A DNA stretch of 64,000 bases from the NCBI GenBank assembly GCA_030847615.1, contig JAUMIR010000003.1, forward strand, positions 335,549,756-335,613,755. The letters are read 5' to 3'. Origin of the DNA: Gambelia wislizenii (taxonomy: Eukaryota; Chordata; Lepidosauria; Squamata; Crotaphytidae). Shown here one piece after another: positions 1 to 13,447 of this stretch; position 1 is the first letter of the stretch, and each line of letters begins with the position of its first letter. The notes below the pieces were generated by a model. That model was not told where the DNA came from, did no database searches, and worked only from the letters and a program-made list of their open reading frames with translations. The position numbers were made by a program, and so were the translations under genes.

Positions 1-21
1 ATGGATACGGAGGGACAACTG
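1..21. mobile_element. Right end of a pogo/Tigger-like MITE, cut by the window edge
   Basis: The first 21 bases end in GGAGGGACAACTG followed by TA. This matches the right inverted terminus of the other Tigger-like MITEs in the window, such as GGAGGGGCAACTG|TA at 3564. Confidence 0.7.
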
Positions 22-1435
22 TAGTAACAAACTGGCCTTTCCAGTTCGTATATAAAAATTTTAGCATTTTAGCCAACTTGTTCCCAATATAAACGGAAGA
101 ACATGTAATTAATATCAGAATGTCCTCATATTAATTGCAGCATAACATGCCTATAAGCAAGGAAATTATGAACTATACGTGAGAAAGGGGTAAATTAATT
201 AGGCTGAGGATGCCACCTTAACTAGAGAGTACTGGAAATACTATTTTAAAATAGTAGTTATTGCAACATGGAGCTTTAAATTTAAATATTATTTAATGTG
301 ATTAATACAAGAAATCTTCCAAGAAAGAAAGAAACTATTCCAGAACACAGCCTCACAGCCTGAAAAAACCCAAGGAAAATTCAATTCCCCATTCACCCCA
401 ATTTGTACAAAATTTCTTGTTCAATTTTGAGGCAGAGAATTAACTATTCTGTTCCTCACAGTGTTTCTCCAATTGCAAAAGACAGTGTAAGTAATATTGC
501 TAACTGCAACTGCAAATGTTTTGGAGCACAGTTCAACCTACTGAACAGCTCAGACAATTCAGACCTATAATTAAGTTGGAATGAAATCCAGTACTGCTCC
601 TGGAGCCTGTCAGGTTCCTTCTATATAGTCTTCCAGAGGATTAAGCACAAATAAGACAATTTCTTAGAATTAAGCTCCTCTACTCCTTATCAGAAAAATA
701 CAGGCAGCATAAGGCACTGATTACCTGTCAAAATTCTGCATAATCTGTTTTTAAAGGCCCTCAAATAGATCACTTATTTAGATAATACAGTTCAATAGAT
801 CACAAATTATTTTTAAGTTGCCAATAAATGGTAACTTTCTCTTGTTATTTTAAATATGAATTTTGGTGGTTGTTTTAATGTTTATTATTATTTTCTATGG
901 AACTTCAGTAAACTATCTGTATTTTGAAGGCATCTTGGAAGTTTCTTAAATAAATAAAATTGGACTTCACAGTTAAAACACATCAGAATTCTCCAGAGTG
1001 ACTTTTGTTGGATGTTTTTTATATGCTGGAGTGGAGGATGGATACAAAACCTTTTCTGTCCCTGGCTCATCACATCTAAAAGGGAATGAATGACAATCAG
1101 GGATCCGGATAGTGAAAATGTCTTGTTTGATAGAGGGACTGGTCCCTAAATCTGTTCCTTACTGAAGAAATCAAATTTGGACCTGGCAGATGTCAGCCAT
1201 TTTAAGCCAGTGGCTTACATCTGTTCCTGTACAAGATGCCTAGAACAGTGGTGGCTAGCAAACTCCAGCCAAACTTTGATAAAACTGATTTTCTTGACAC
1301 ATTTCAGTTATGAATTAGATCTGGTTTTGAAACAAAAAAATTATTTGGTTGGTATGTCAGAACATCTTTGCTGTGATAGCTAGGGAAAGTACAGGTCTGT
1401 TGATTCTTTTTGGCCCTCTCAATAGTATTAACCAC

Positions 1436-1588
1436 TGTTATCATTCTGGATGGGAGACTGCCAATGAATAGCAGGTACAGAGGAAGGAACTGGCAAAACT
1501 ACCTCCGAGTATTCCTTGTCTAAGAAAACCCTGTGAAATTCATGGGATTGCCATAAGTTGACAGGCAACTTGAAGACACATACACACT
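1436..1588 (+). mobile_element. 5S rRNA-derived SINE with Bov-B-like tail (plus strand)
   Basis: The head contains GGATGGGAGACTGCC, close to the 3' half of 5S rRNA (GGATGGGAGACCGCC). The body CTGGCAAAACTACCTC and the tail GCCATAAGTTGACAGGCAAC followed by ACACATACACAC are shared in reverse with the copies at 2050-2262 and 50858-51022. The tail resembles a squamate Bov-B LINE 3' end, which would explain mobilisation in trans. Confidence 0.75.
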
Positions 1589-2049
1589 TGTATCTGGTGG
1601 GCACATTTCATACTTTGAGAAACTGTTATGGGAACATTCATAAAAAGGCTGCTATGGTAGGTGTGGCCAATCACAAAACATCATAAAACACCTTTTTTCC
1701 ACAAGGCAAACTGAGTAGAATTTAACTTATCCAAGGAGGGAGGCATCTTGGTGTTCTCCATGTTTTCGACACCCATAAATCCTGACCACTGTGCCCATGA
1801 AGGCTCATCAGGTGACTTATACTCCTGGATAGCATCAGATTGCCTATGCCTATGCTTGCCAGGTTTCTATTACTTCCTCCTTTAGCTGCCTTTCTTAGGT
1901 AATAAAACCCTTTAAAATGTTAGACTTTCCTATTAATTACTTCTCTTCACGTTGGTCCCTAAGACCCAACAGACTTCTTGGATTTTAAAATGTATAATTT
2001 CTGAACTCTTTCCTTGCAAAAGCATGATTCCACTTTACGTGTATATAGT

Positions 2050-2262
2050 ATGTGCCTTCAAGTCGTCTCTTGACTTATGGTGATTTCATGAATTTCATAA
2101 GGTTTTCATAGGCAAGGAATACTTAAGAGGTAGTTTTACCAGTTCCTTCCTCTGAAATATAGCCTACAGCATCTGGTATTCATTGGTGGTCTCCCATCCA
2201 AGTACTAATCAGGGCTGACTCTCCTTAGCTTCCAAGATCAGATGGGTTCTACTGCCTTTGCT
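2050..2262 (-). mobile_element. 5S rRNA-derived SINE (minus strand)
   Basis: Read on the minus strand, the head includes GAAGCTAAGGAGAGTCAGCC and TTAGTACTTGGATGGGAGAC, a diverged 5S rRNA internal-promoter region. The same body and tail as the copy at 1436-1588 follow. The tail end near 2050 is A/C-rich. Confidence 0.8.
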
Positions 2263-3040
2263 AAATAATTATCATTGTATCCAGATAAAAGATTTGGACA
2301 CAATGTTCAGAAAGACACAAAGATCAGAAATGGAAAGAACCATAGAAGCTAGTTCACCTGCCCAAACAAGATAACAATGAAATTAACTATAAAGCAATAG
2401 GAAAATTGTATGCCTGTAACCATAATGATAAAATTTACCTCTACAAGTCAGATTAGTATTGGCAAAAGCATCCGAATTTAAAAAGTTTCATGAGTCTGAA
2501 TTTGAGAAAGAAAAAGCCTAAGATATTCCTTAAGAAGAAGAGAGAACCACAGATTCAGCCCAATGTTTGCATTATAAAGGAGACTGAAAAGATCTGAAAT
2601 GGGACTGACAGCTTCTGTTGGTGTTACAAAAGTATTTATTACAGTGAAGCAGGAAATCAGAACCTCAGAACCACAAGAGGGAGCTTTTCAAATTAAAGGG
2701 CCAGAACATCCATGAGATACCTTCAAGTGGATGTATATTTATTTAAAATATAATACTGACTTGGAATACAACACACAGTTCAGTAGCCAGCTGCCTTGTT
2801 AGCCAAATTCTGGTCACATTTTAATATAAAACCAAAATAATTCTAAATTTATTTTCTGACTCCAACTGCAGCTTGCCTTAATATATTAAACCAATGTATG
2901 AAAATGAAAATATGCATCTTCAATTAAAACATTGTACGTTTTAAAAATTATATATTTGTATTGTTTTAATTCATTATTTGTTCACCACATCAGGTGGGTG
3001 AAGTTGGGAGCAATACAGACATATTTTAAATTAATAAATA

Positions 3041-3564
3041 CAGTCATCCCTTCACATTCCCGGGGGTTAGGGGCAGACAACCCCCACGAATGTGAAAAAA
3101 ACACGAATAAGATATGAGCCTGCGGGCCAGCTGCTCCCCACCCCTCCTTCCCAAGGCACCGAAGGGCTTCCTCAGGAAGGGAGTGGGGCGCAGAGGCAGC
3201 GCGCCAGCTGCTTCCCATCCCCCTTCCCAAGGCACCGAAGGGCTTCCTCAGGAAGGGAGTGGGGTGCAGAGGCAGCGCGCCAGCTGCTTCCCACCCCTCC
3301 TTCCCAAGGCACCGAAAGGCTTCCTCAGAAGCCCTTCGCTGCCTCGGGAAGGGAGTGGGGTGCAGAGGCAGCGCGCCAGCTGCTTCCCACCCCTCCTTCC
3401 CAAGGCACCGAAGGGCTTCCCACCCCTCCTTCCGAAGGCAGCGACAGGCTAAGCCCTTTGCTGCCTTAGGAAGGGAGGGTGTGTTGAGCAGCAGGGGGGG
3501 GAGCAGGCTTCCATGAATAATCAAAACCGCAAATGTGAAAGTCGCGAATGTGGAGGGGCAACTG
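3041..3564. mobile_element. Pogo/Tigger-like MITE with GC-rich hairpin units
   Basis: TA target duplications (3039-3040 and 3565-3566) flank inverted termini CAGTCATCCCTTCACATTC and GAATGTGGAGGGGCAACTG. Inside are about four tandem units of about 78 bp, each with a GAAGGGCTTCC-type palindrome and the string GGCAGCGCGCCAGCTGCTTC. The GC-rich, stop-poor interior gives long open frames on both strands, but these have no gene-like character. The termini resemble pogo/Tigger (Tc1/mariner superfamily) elements, inferred from the end sequence and TA target. Confidence 0.85.
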
Positions 3565-4396
3565 TAAATAATACTTTTAGTGCAGCACTAATACATCTCT
3601 CTTGATGATCCCACCAATTATAAGAAAGATAGCTTTACAACAGACCCAACATTACTACCTAGATAGATATTTATTAATTTGGAGCTATATCCAATCGTAG
3701 TCCCAAATAGAGCAAACCCCATGAAATCAATGGGATCTATGTAAACGGTGACTAACAGGTTCACTCATTTTAATGGATCATTTTTATTTGAATCATCTTC
3801 CAAGGAGTACAGTAAGTTTGGCTGAGAGATCATGACTTGCTCTAAGTCACCTACTGAGCTTCATGGCTGAATATGGATTTCAACTAGATCTCACTACTAC
3901 TCTAACAGAAACCTACTCTAACATCATGCCAGTTCTCACATAATATGTATATTGTCTCATTTCAAATGGAGACTTCAAAATGGAGGTTTTAGCATCAAGG
4001 CACGATCACTAGCCATCTCTAATAACTTACACAACCGTGTGAAAAGATACAATAATTTGTGCAACTTAGTAAAGAAAAATCTGAACGTGGAATTATTCCA
4101 GACAGTATAAAATGGGCTCCATAACTTATTTTTACAAGAAAAAGTTATTTGCTTTGTCCTGATTTCACAGCACTTTGTCCCTATTTTTTTCCACACATCT
4201 ATTATTGTTACTGTTGTACTTGTGCCTTTGTCACTGTCTTCAATAAATTTAATTTTATGAAAAAAGGTAGTTTTCAATGCTGCTTAGTTGGAACACTCTT
4301 AGCTCTTATTAGGATAATGGAATATTTTTAAACATGTTGCTAAATGGTTTAAAATGAAATTAAGCTCACTGACTCAGGAACCTTCAAAATAATTTA

Positions 4397-4737
4397 CAGT
4401 CGTCCCTTCACATTCACGGGGGTTAGGTTACACAGACCCCTGTGAATGTGAAAATTCCGTGAATAAAGACTGCCCTCCCCCTCCCTCCCGAAGCGACCAC
4501 GGGGCCTCCGGAGGCCCTATAGTCGCCTCCCCCCACCTCCACCTCCCTCCCCAGGAGACCACAGGCCCTCCGGAGGCCCTCCGAAGGCACCGTAGTTGCC
4601 TCCCCACCCCTCTGGAGGCCCCATGGTTGCTTCGGTAGAGGGAGGCCCCGTCACCACTTTCCTCGGCCTCCCCTCGCAGCAAACCGCGAATATGCAGAAC
4701 CACAAGTGTGGAGGCCGCAAATGTTGAGGGAGGACTG
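4397..4737. mobile_element. Pogo/Tigger-like MITE with GGCCTCCGGAGGCC hairpins
   Basis: TA target duplications flank CAGTCGTCCCTTCACATTC and the degenerate right end TTGAGGGAGGACTG. The interior has several palindromes around GGCCTCCGGAGGCC and repeats TAGTCGCCTCC-like strings. It is the same element type as 41230-41713. Confidence 0.85.
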
Positions 4738-5027
4738 TAATTCAAAATATTTAATTTTACAGCTTTATTTTACTGCTTTTCAAAAAGTATCAATTTTAGA
4801 TAAACATCAAATATTGGGATTTCTGTGGAATTAAAATTACTATTTTAAAAAGCACTCTTCCAGTTGTAAATTTAGATGAACTTTACATCTAGAAAATTAC
4901 TGCAGTAACTACTATTATTTTTACATTTTTAAATGAAAAAAAATCTCTCCACTGCCACTGAAAATAAAAATAAAATCTCAAGATGAAGTCTGACTCTATG
5001 CACAAAATGTAAGGAGAAAAGACTTAC

Positions 5028-5109
5028 TTTGGGTTGCTTGATTAAATCAACCAAATCCTTGACTTGGTGCCTCAGTAGATTTTGACACTTCCACATTTCA
5101 TTCAAGGCC
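5028..5109 (-). CDS. PDS5B: PDS5B exon, residues 490-517 (last exon in the window)
   Basis: The exon is 82 nt with acceptor taccag|G and donor AAA|gtaagt. It completes Lys490 and encodes [18 protein letters not shown] through LIKQPK. I searched 1-5027 by eye for the next expected PDS5B exon (TDASSKAIFSK-like) and found nothing, so it should lie outside the window. Confidence 0.95.
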
Positions 5110-8100
5110 CTGGTAGTTAAAAATAAATGAATAAATCAGTAATATAGCACTAATGGTCACAGAATCATGCTAAACTGTAAATTCTATACATTTTGGAAAA
5201 CTGTCAAGAAACAACTCAGCCAGCCATGAACCTCTTAAGTCTAACTAACAAGAAATGATCTATTGAAAAGGTGATAAAAAGCCTAGCATTTTTGATAGTA
5301 AATTCAGGGCTATAACAAAATAAAATGTAAAGACACACAGTCAATGAAAAACTGTTCCGTAGTAGTAGTAGTAATAGTAATAGTAGTAGTAACTAAATAA
5401 ATAAATAAATAAATGTCTTACCCGCCTCTCTCCAAGATTTGAGGCAGCGTACAACATAGATTAAACTACAATATAGAACTAAACACATAAAACCATTTAA
5501 CACTTAGGTCAAAACACATAAACATAAGATTAAAACAACTGTTACACATCAAAATCATCCATACACAAACTTAAAATACACTAAATTAAATTTGACTAGA
5601 TAGGCCTGCCAGAAGAGAAAAGTCTTTAATACTATTTTTAATTCAGACAGCATGTTTAGCTGTCAAATCTCTTCTGGTAGGTCATTCCAGTCTAGCAGCG
5701 GCCAATGAAAAGGTCCTCTGGGTGACAGTTGCCTAGTCTTGGCAGGTTGAAGTAAATGTTCCCCAGAGGACCTGAGTGTATAGGGTGGATTATACGAGGG
5801 GAGGTGATCCTGCAAGTAGCCTGGACCCAAACCATGTAGGGCTTTAAAGGTAATAACCAACATTTTGTACTTTCTCTGGAAACTATCTGACAGCCAGTGG
5901 AATGATTTTAATATTGGTGTGATGTGCTCCCTCCTGGATGTACCTGTAACCAATCTGGCTGCCATATTTTTAACTAATTGGAGTTTGCAAACTTGGTACA
6001 GAAGTAGCCCAATGTAAAGTGCATTGCAGAAGTCTGTAGACCTGCCATCCTACACCATCAATTAAATCTTTCTATAAAAACAACTTTATCCTGACTCCTG
6101 CAAAACGTATTGATAAATATTCACATATTTTGTTAGCAAACTAGTTAAACAAGGGCTAGGTGATAATACAGTTGTCCCTCCACATTCGCGGGGGTTAGGT
6201 TCTTGAGACCCCCACAAATGTGGAAAAACCGCAAATAACAGATGCTGCTCCCACAGCCCCCCCCCCAGAAGGAGGGAGGCAGCAGGAGGGTGTCTGGCCA
6301 GCCTGGCTGGCCTCTCCGCGGCCTTTCTGAGGGGACTCCAGGCCTTAGAAGCCCCGGACCCCACTGAGAAAGGCCGGGGAAGGCAGCGTGTGGGTGGGGA
6401 GGAGGCTGCGCTGCCTCTCCCCGGCCTTTCTCAGCGGGCTCCGAGGCTTTGGAGCCCTGGAGCCTGCTGAGAAACGCCGGGGAAGGCAGCATGTGGGTGA
6501 GGAGGAGGCTGCGCTGCATCTCCCCGGCCTTCCAAAGCAGGCGTCGGGGCTTTGGAGCCCAGTGCCCGCTTCGAAAGGCCGGGGACAGCAGCGGGCGAGC
6601 AGGCTGGCGGGGAGGAGGCTGCGCTGCCTCTCTCCAGCCTTTCTCACCCCCCGCCCTTCCCAGAGTGGCTACGGGGGCTTCTGAAGCCCCCGCCACCACT
6701 CTCCGTCATCCCCCGCCCTTCCCAGAGTGGCCGCGGGGGCATCTGAAGCCCCCGCCGTCACTCTCCTCCACCCTCCACCCTTCCCAGAGTGGCCGCAGGC
6801 GCTTCTGAAGCCCCCGCCATCACTCTCCTCCACCCCCCCGCCCTTCCCAGAGTGGCTGCGGGGGCTTCTGAAGCCCCCGCCGTCACTCTCCTCCACCCCC
6901 CCGCCCTTCCCAGAGTGGCCGCGGGGGCTTCTGAAGCCCCCGCAGTCACTCTTCTCCACCCCCCCGCCCTTCCCAGAGTGGCCACGGGGGCTTCTGAAGC
7001 CCCCACAGTCACTCTCCTCCACCCCCCCGCCCTTCCCAGAGTGGCCACAGGGGCTACTGAAGCCCCCGCCGTCACTCTCCCTCACCCCCCCGCCCTTCCC
7101 AAAGTGGCGTAGGGGGTCCCTCGCTGCCTTGAGAAGGGACTGGGGTGGAATGAGGGAGGTTTTCCACCCTCCCTTTCCCAAGGCAGCGAAGGGATTCCTG
7201 AGAACCCCTTCGCTGCCTTGTGAAGGGACGGAGTGGAGAGGGTGGGGCAGGCGGCTTTCCGCGAATGTGAAAGCCGCGAATGTGGAGGGGCAACAGTACT
7301 GATAGATTTACAGCACTAAAATGCATTAAGGGGCTGTAGTTGATCACAAGCTAAACATGAGTCAGTAGTGTGATATACAAGAAGATGCTTTTTCTATTTC
7401 AAAACTTACCAGTCTTGTATAATAGTAAACTGTTCAAAACCTGGGATAAAGACGTATTGAAATTTATACGGGCAAGCAAGAAACTAAGGATAAGATGTAA
7501 GGTATTACAGGAGGAGAAAGATAAAGTGGGTTGGGAGTACCAAATTTGAGAATATATTGCAACTCTTCGATCTTAACTTGGTTAAATGATTGGTTTTTGT
7601 TAAATAGTGATAGAATACTAACATTAGGAGCTGATACAAGATTTGGTCTACATGCATACCTTTGGTATGGAGAGGATAAAATAGATAAGAACTTTAAGAA
7701 CCATATTATTAGGAAGGCAATGTTGAACATATGGAAGGAGGTAAAAAAGAAATTATATATAAGGTTTCCATTATGGGTATCGTCCCAAGAAGCTTTCAGA
7801 AGAACAGAGATGCTGAATAGAGAAAAATGTTGGACATACAATGATTTGATAAAATTCCAAGGAAGCATAGATAGATTAAAAACAATAGAAGAACTGAAGG
7901 AAGATCAAATAGACTGTAACTGGTTTCAGTACAGACAGATATCAGAAAGATACAAAATGGATAATAAAGTTTTTGGAATAGAACAACATCAAAATGAATT
8001 GGATAAGATCTTAATAGAACAAAAGGAAATAAAAATCTCTAAAGCATATAAAATATTATTAGCTTTGGAATTAGAATCAGAACCCATTAAAGAATATATG

Positions 8101-11100
8101 ATTAGATGGCACAAAATATCGGACAGAACATTCAATTAGAAGACTGGGAAGCACTGTGGGGAAAGGATATCAAATATACACTTTGCATGGAATTAAGAGA
8201 GAACTGTTACAAAATGATACTTTGTTGGTACATGACGCCACAAAGGTTAGCAAAAATTTATAAAGAAAAAGAAATAAAATGTTGGAAATGTGGAGAAGGG
8301 GAAGGATCTTTTTATCATATGTGGTGGTCATGTAGAATAGCGAAACAGTTCTGGATAAATATTTATAAATATATTTTTTAAAATATTAAAAATAGAAATT
8401 GGTTTTAAACCAGAAATATTCTTATTAAGCTTAGCAGGAAAAGAAGTCCCAAAAGATTCAAGAAAGTTGATGTTCTTTATGATGACCACAGCAATGATAG
8501 TTTGGGCTAGATACTGGAAACAATTTAGATACTGGAAACCCCAAAGATTGAAGAATGGATGCTAAAACTTGAAGAAGTTGCAAGAATGGAACAACTCACT
8601 TCGTGGAAAAAATATAAAATAATTAATAAATTCAGGAAAGATTGGAAGAATTAATTGACTTTTGGAAATGGGAATGGTGTGAATATTTAGCAACATGGTT
8701 CACTGAGTAGATAAGAGAATATAAAGGAGTAACAATAGAGTAATTACAACAGAGGGGTAGAATCCTTGATTAACATGAACACAGGATAAGGATTGTTGAG
8801 AACAATAGGGAATGAGAGTGAAATCTTAAGTGTTCTTGTAAACAAACAAGCAAATAAATAAATAAACAAATAAGTACTGTGTACATTTAATTTACATAAA
8901 CAAATGGAATTAAGGTATAAAAAAGGAAAGATTAAAAGAGCAAAGGTAATAAATTCATGTCCTAGATGGTAAGGAAGTTATTATGTATGTAGTGTTATAC
9001 GTAGTGTTGTACGTTAGAACAAATAAATGTTTGTATGTGTCTTATGTCGGATGTATTATGCATGTATTATGTATGTATGTACGCAATCTAATGTTTTATA
9101 GTTTTGAAATGTTTTTAATAAAGAATAATTTTAAAAAAAGAAGTTGACTTGAAAAAAAGGTCATTTTAGTCTAAATTAATATAGCCAAACATTTCTAAAT
9201 CCTAACATATAATAGTTCTTTTTGCACTAATCACTACTCATCTAGAATATCATATTCAGTTCTTCTATACACTAAATTCTAGAAAGGATTGGATGGCTTC
9301 ATGAGGTATTTGAGGTGTGGCCAAAAACAAGTCACGTGAGAAATGACTGAAGAAACTTTTAGCTTTTTCTATATATTCATGCATGGCACAAAGTTAGATT
9401 TGATGGTGCTTGGGCCCCATCCAACTGTGATTCTATGAAGTCAGTATTCAGCCTAGAGATGACCTAAAGGGCTTTCATGTAAGAGAGGCAAGATTTGGGT
9501 AGTGTTCAAACTGTCTGTACACATGTTCAAATGCTTGTATGATTCTCTGTACCTGTGTTTATTTCTGATTTGTACCTATGTGCAAGTATCCTTCTAAATC
9601 CAGAGTACAGATCAAGTGTGCACCTGTACCTGGGTAGAATGAACACATATAAGTTTGTGTGAACTAATGAACACGTTCCTCTTATGTCTATCTCTCTGGC
9701 TTTCCTTCTGCTGTATGGCCTTAAGGGTTCCTCTTATGTAAGATACAGTATAAAGTTTAATTCCCTACAGTTTGCATGGACCACACTCCTTTTTTTCTTA
9801 AGGAGGTGCCACAGGAAATTTAGACGAAGAATGGAAGATCTGAGATAATAAAGAGACTAGAGTAAATGGTGAGGTTGGGAATAAAAATCACCAACTAGAG
9901 GAAACGATGGAGGACAGAACTGCAGCTAATACCTCCAACACAGCAGTTGTCCATCAACTAGGCTAGGGTGTGACAGGATGAAAAACAGAGCTGTACATAT
10001 ACAGAGCTGTACCAGCCTGGGGATGCGTGGTAGCAGACACACCTGAGATCCTTAATGGATATCCAATTTATTGGACTCCACTTTGTATCAGTGTATAGAT
10101 CAGCAATCTATACACAGGGTATCCATGTTAAGTGTGAAAAACTCTTCCTGTGTACAGGTGAACAACATGTGTATACATCTCCACAAATTGTTATCTGTTG
10201 ACTGTAACATGTGAATATGCCTTTGTTCTCCTTGTCCTAGATCTGATGGTTTATGCAAGAAAGAGGTTAAAAATTAACTTCTTAACAGTACAAGCAGTTC
10301 TTTGTGCAGAGGACAAATAGCCCTTTACCTCTGGAATACCTGCACTGAGCAACAGGTTAGATCAGAAAGCCTAAAAAGTCCTCTCCAACTGACTTGTTAA
10401 AATGAGTGATTTTTATTTCAGACAAAACAATGATTTCCTGCAAGCCATCATTTGCAAATCAGCAGTTGGTCTTACAGACAAAATCATGGTGAATTATAAA
10501 CTTAATAATTCAGAATTTCAAATGCAAAGTGGGTATAAGGAAATTTGTAAGGAATTAAGATAGCATCGGTACACATACAACATAATTACTGCCAAAGGGA
10601 GATACAAGGATTTACTTTGGCAAGAGGAGGAATGAATACACATTAAGCATGCCTTCAAGTATGCATAACAGTTTTGTAGGAAGAGAACTATTTGCACGAG
10701 ATTCAATTTTTTGAAACATGAAGTACAGATAGGTATCTATAACGCCATTATTTTCTTTTCCTATTAATAAAGAGAAAATTTTCTATGCTGATGATATTAT
10801 CACAGACCTTCTCAGTCTTAAAATCTAACCAGTTTACAAAAAAATACTTCTTAAATTTCTTCTTGTTGTATGGTGATGACAATCTGATGAACATTTTGCA
10901 CATGCTGCTAATAAAATCGAGACAAGAATGAACAGAAGGTAGCCAATGGTCTACCAGTAGACCCTCAGCCAATCTGATATAGAGTAGGAAGCTTTTCCAG
11001 TTGTTTAACAACAGTGACAAACATCCTCTCTCTCCCCTAAATTAGGCTACTGATGTTAAGGTGGTGGTGTTAGTATGAGTAGATTTCTGTGTGTGGGTGG

Positions 11101-13408
11101 TTTGTTTGTTTGTTTGTTTGGGGGCAAACTGCAGTTCTGGTACCAATGCAGAGGCACCTTGTTTTGCAGTTCTATGTCTGCCTTCCTGAGCCATTATTTT
11201 GCACCTGGATCCAGTTGGTGATCTTTAGGATTTGACTGAAAACCAAAAGTAAATCTTGCAATCTAAAGTCTGTCACCACACCTGTGATTTTCCCAGATTG
11301 TCTGGTACAGATTCAAACCTTTATTGTTTGCTAAGCAGAGTAACTACACAATAATTAATAATACCCATCATAATATAATATAATATGTAGCAGATGTGAT
11401 TTATTGGATTACAACAGTGATATCTCAACATTTGGCTATCTCATGTATATCAAAAATGAGAACATACATTTGTATACATTGTACTTTAAAATCAATTCAA
11501 GTTGGTTGAGCAAGGCATCATTTGTTTAAATTTCTTTAACCTATGGTTTATATATAATAATAAAATGGCATTAATGGAAGTGGAATTAAATGCTAGCAAA
11601 GTCTTTCTCCTAGCCATGGAAAGAAGAAAGCTTTGCTTAGGTTCATTCCACTTTGTGAATGTAGCACTAAATCTTGGCTTAACATTAACTGCAACTAAGT
11701 CATTGTTTACTATAACCATCTCAGTAACTATTATGTCACATTTATGATCATGCTATGCAACAAAATTCTTGCTTCTCGTGTTTTCCTACTATAGTTTAAA
11801 TCACTGGTCACATTTTCAATTTTGTGGCAGTGATGGCAGCAGCTTCTTCTTCTGTTATCTATCTTCAGGTCGATTCAAACTTACAGCAACTTGGCAACAT
11901 TTATTCAGAGGTTGTCACTGCCCTCCTCTAAGACTGACAGAGTGTGACTTGCCCAAGGTCACATAGTGGCTTTCCATAGCTGAGTGGGCATTCAAACCCT
12001 GGTCTCCCCAAGTCCAGGTCCAATACTCAAACCACTACGCTACACTAGCTCTCTATTACTGCTATATTTCACAGACTATCCGGTATTACCTGACTGGAGA
12101 TTTGGAACATCAATGATGGCCCAAGAATTTTAGGAAATCAGGGAGGTAGCAGACAACAAGACCCAGGCATGTTCCAAGCAGTGTTACTTTTTGGAATTGT
12201 GATACTATCTATGGCAATGTCATTCAGATGCTTTGTCAGTCCCTTTGAAATTAGCACCTATCACTACTACATCATCATCATCATCATCATCACCACCATG
12301 ACCATCACCATAATCATCACTACTACTACTACAACATTTATAACCCATCTTTCTCCCCAAACTGGGACTCAATGCTTGAATTGAACCATAAAGAATTCAA
12401 GCTTTATGAGTTGCAAAATTACTATGAGGACAGGTTGCTTGCCTATAAATGTAGTTGTCTGAGTGGCCATCTATCAACTCACACAAATAGAGTTATCAGT
12501 GCTTGCGCAGATTGTTCAGAACCTTCTAGAGCAATTATGTAAGCATTTTGGCAGTAGTCCCTCCTCCACTGGTCTATGTGACCAGTATGGTTGGCAGCAT
12601 CAGTTCCCTGGATGCTGAAGCAGAGGCCAAGGAGCTAGGGAGAACATGACGCATACAGGGGAGCAAGAGCAGATGATGTGTGAGTTCACAGATGACCGCT
12701 AGAAGAACTACAGTTACAGGTAAGCAACCTGTCCTCCTTCTTCATGGCCTCTGTGACTCACACAAATGGGAGACTAGCAAGCTACTCACCAGAGGAGGCA
12801 AGAGTGTCATGCGAGACAAGAAAACAGCACGGCTCTCCCGAATGTTGCTTTAGCCCTGTAGTAGGAAATTAAGGTCAAGTGTTGTGACCACACAGCCACT
12901 CTACACATATCCTCCAAAGGGATACCCCTCAGAAAGGCGTATGGCTGACACAGCCACACAAACAGGAGGACCTTGCTTTGCAAGTTTGTAGGCTAGGTGG
13001 ATGGTAGGAACAACCCACTTCGAGAAGCACTGAGAAGAGACAGGCAGTCCTTTTTTCTCTGAGGAACAGCACAAGAAAGTTCTCTGGGATCTACAGAAGG
13101 CTGCAGTGCTAGCACCTGACAAACTGCATTAATGTAAGCAAGACAATGTCCTGATAAAGTGAATGGCTGTCACTACTTTTGGCAGAAAGGAAACGTCTAG
13201 TCTGAGCTACCTCGTCCCTGTGAAACCACAGGTAAGGCATATCCACTCTAAGGGAACATACAGAGGGCCCTTGGTATCCGCTGAGGTTTGGTTCCAGGAC
13301 TCCCCATAGATACCAAAATCTGTGGGTGCTCAAGTTCCACTATATACAATAGCACAGTAAAATGGTGTCTCTTGTATAAAATGGCCATCATCAAGGTTTG
13401 CTTTTTAG

Positions 13409-13447
<39 letters not shown>

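Noticed and set aside
2165..2245. Possible 5S rRNA gene on the minus strand
   Set aside because: Only part of 5S is similar, it is diverged, and it is fused to a SINE body and tail found at other sites.
3092..3524. Overlapping open frames of 85-180 codons on both strands
   Set aside because: They lie in a GC-rich tandem hairpin array of a MITE. Several frames are open at once and the peptides are repeats of the same unit.
1..5027. A further PDS5B exon downstream of the one at 5028
   Set aside because: No minus-strand stretch reads like the expected next segment (TDASSKAIFSK), and nothing fitting is bounded by splice sites.
6645..7110. CRISPR-like regular spacing
   Set aside because: The whole 62-63 bp unit is repeated with no unique spacers, and the genome is vertebrate.
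6145..7302. Long frames on both strands (up to 191 codons) with repeated [11 protein letters not shown] or [12 protein letters not shown] units
   Set aside because: These are translations of the 62-63 bp minisatellite. Repeat length and base composition explain the open frames.
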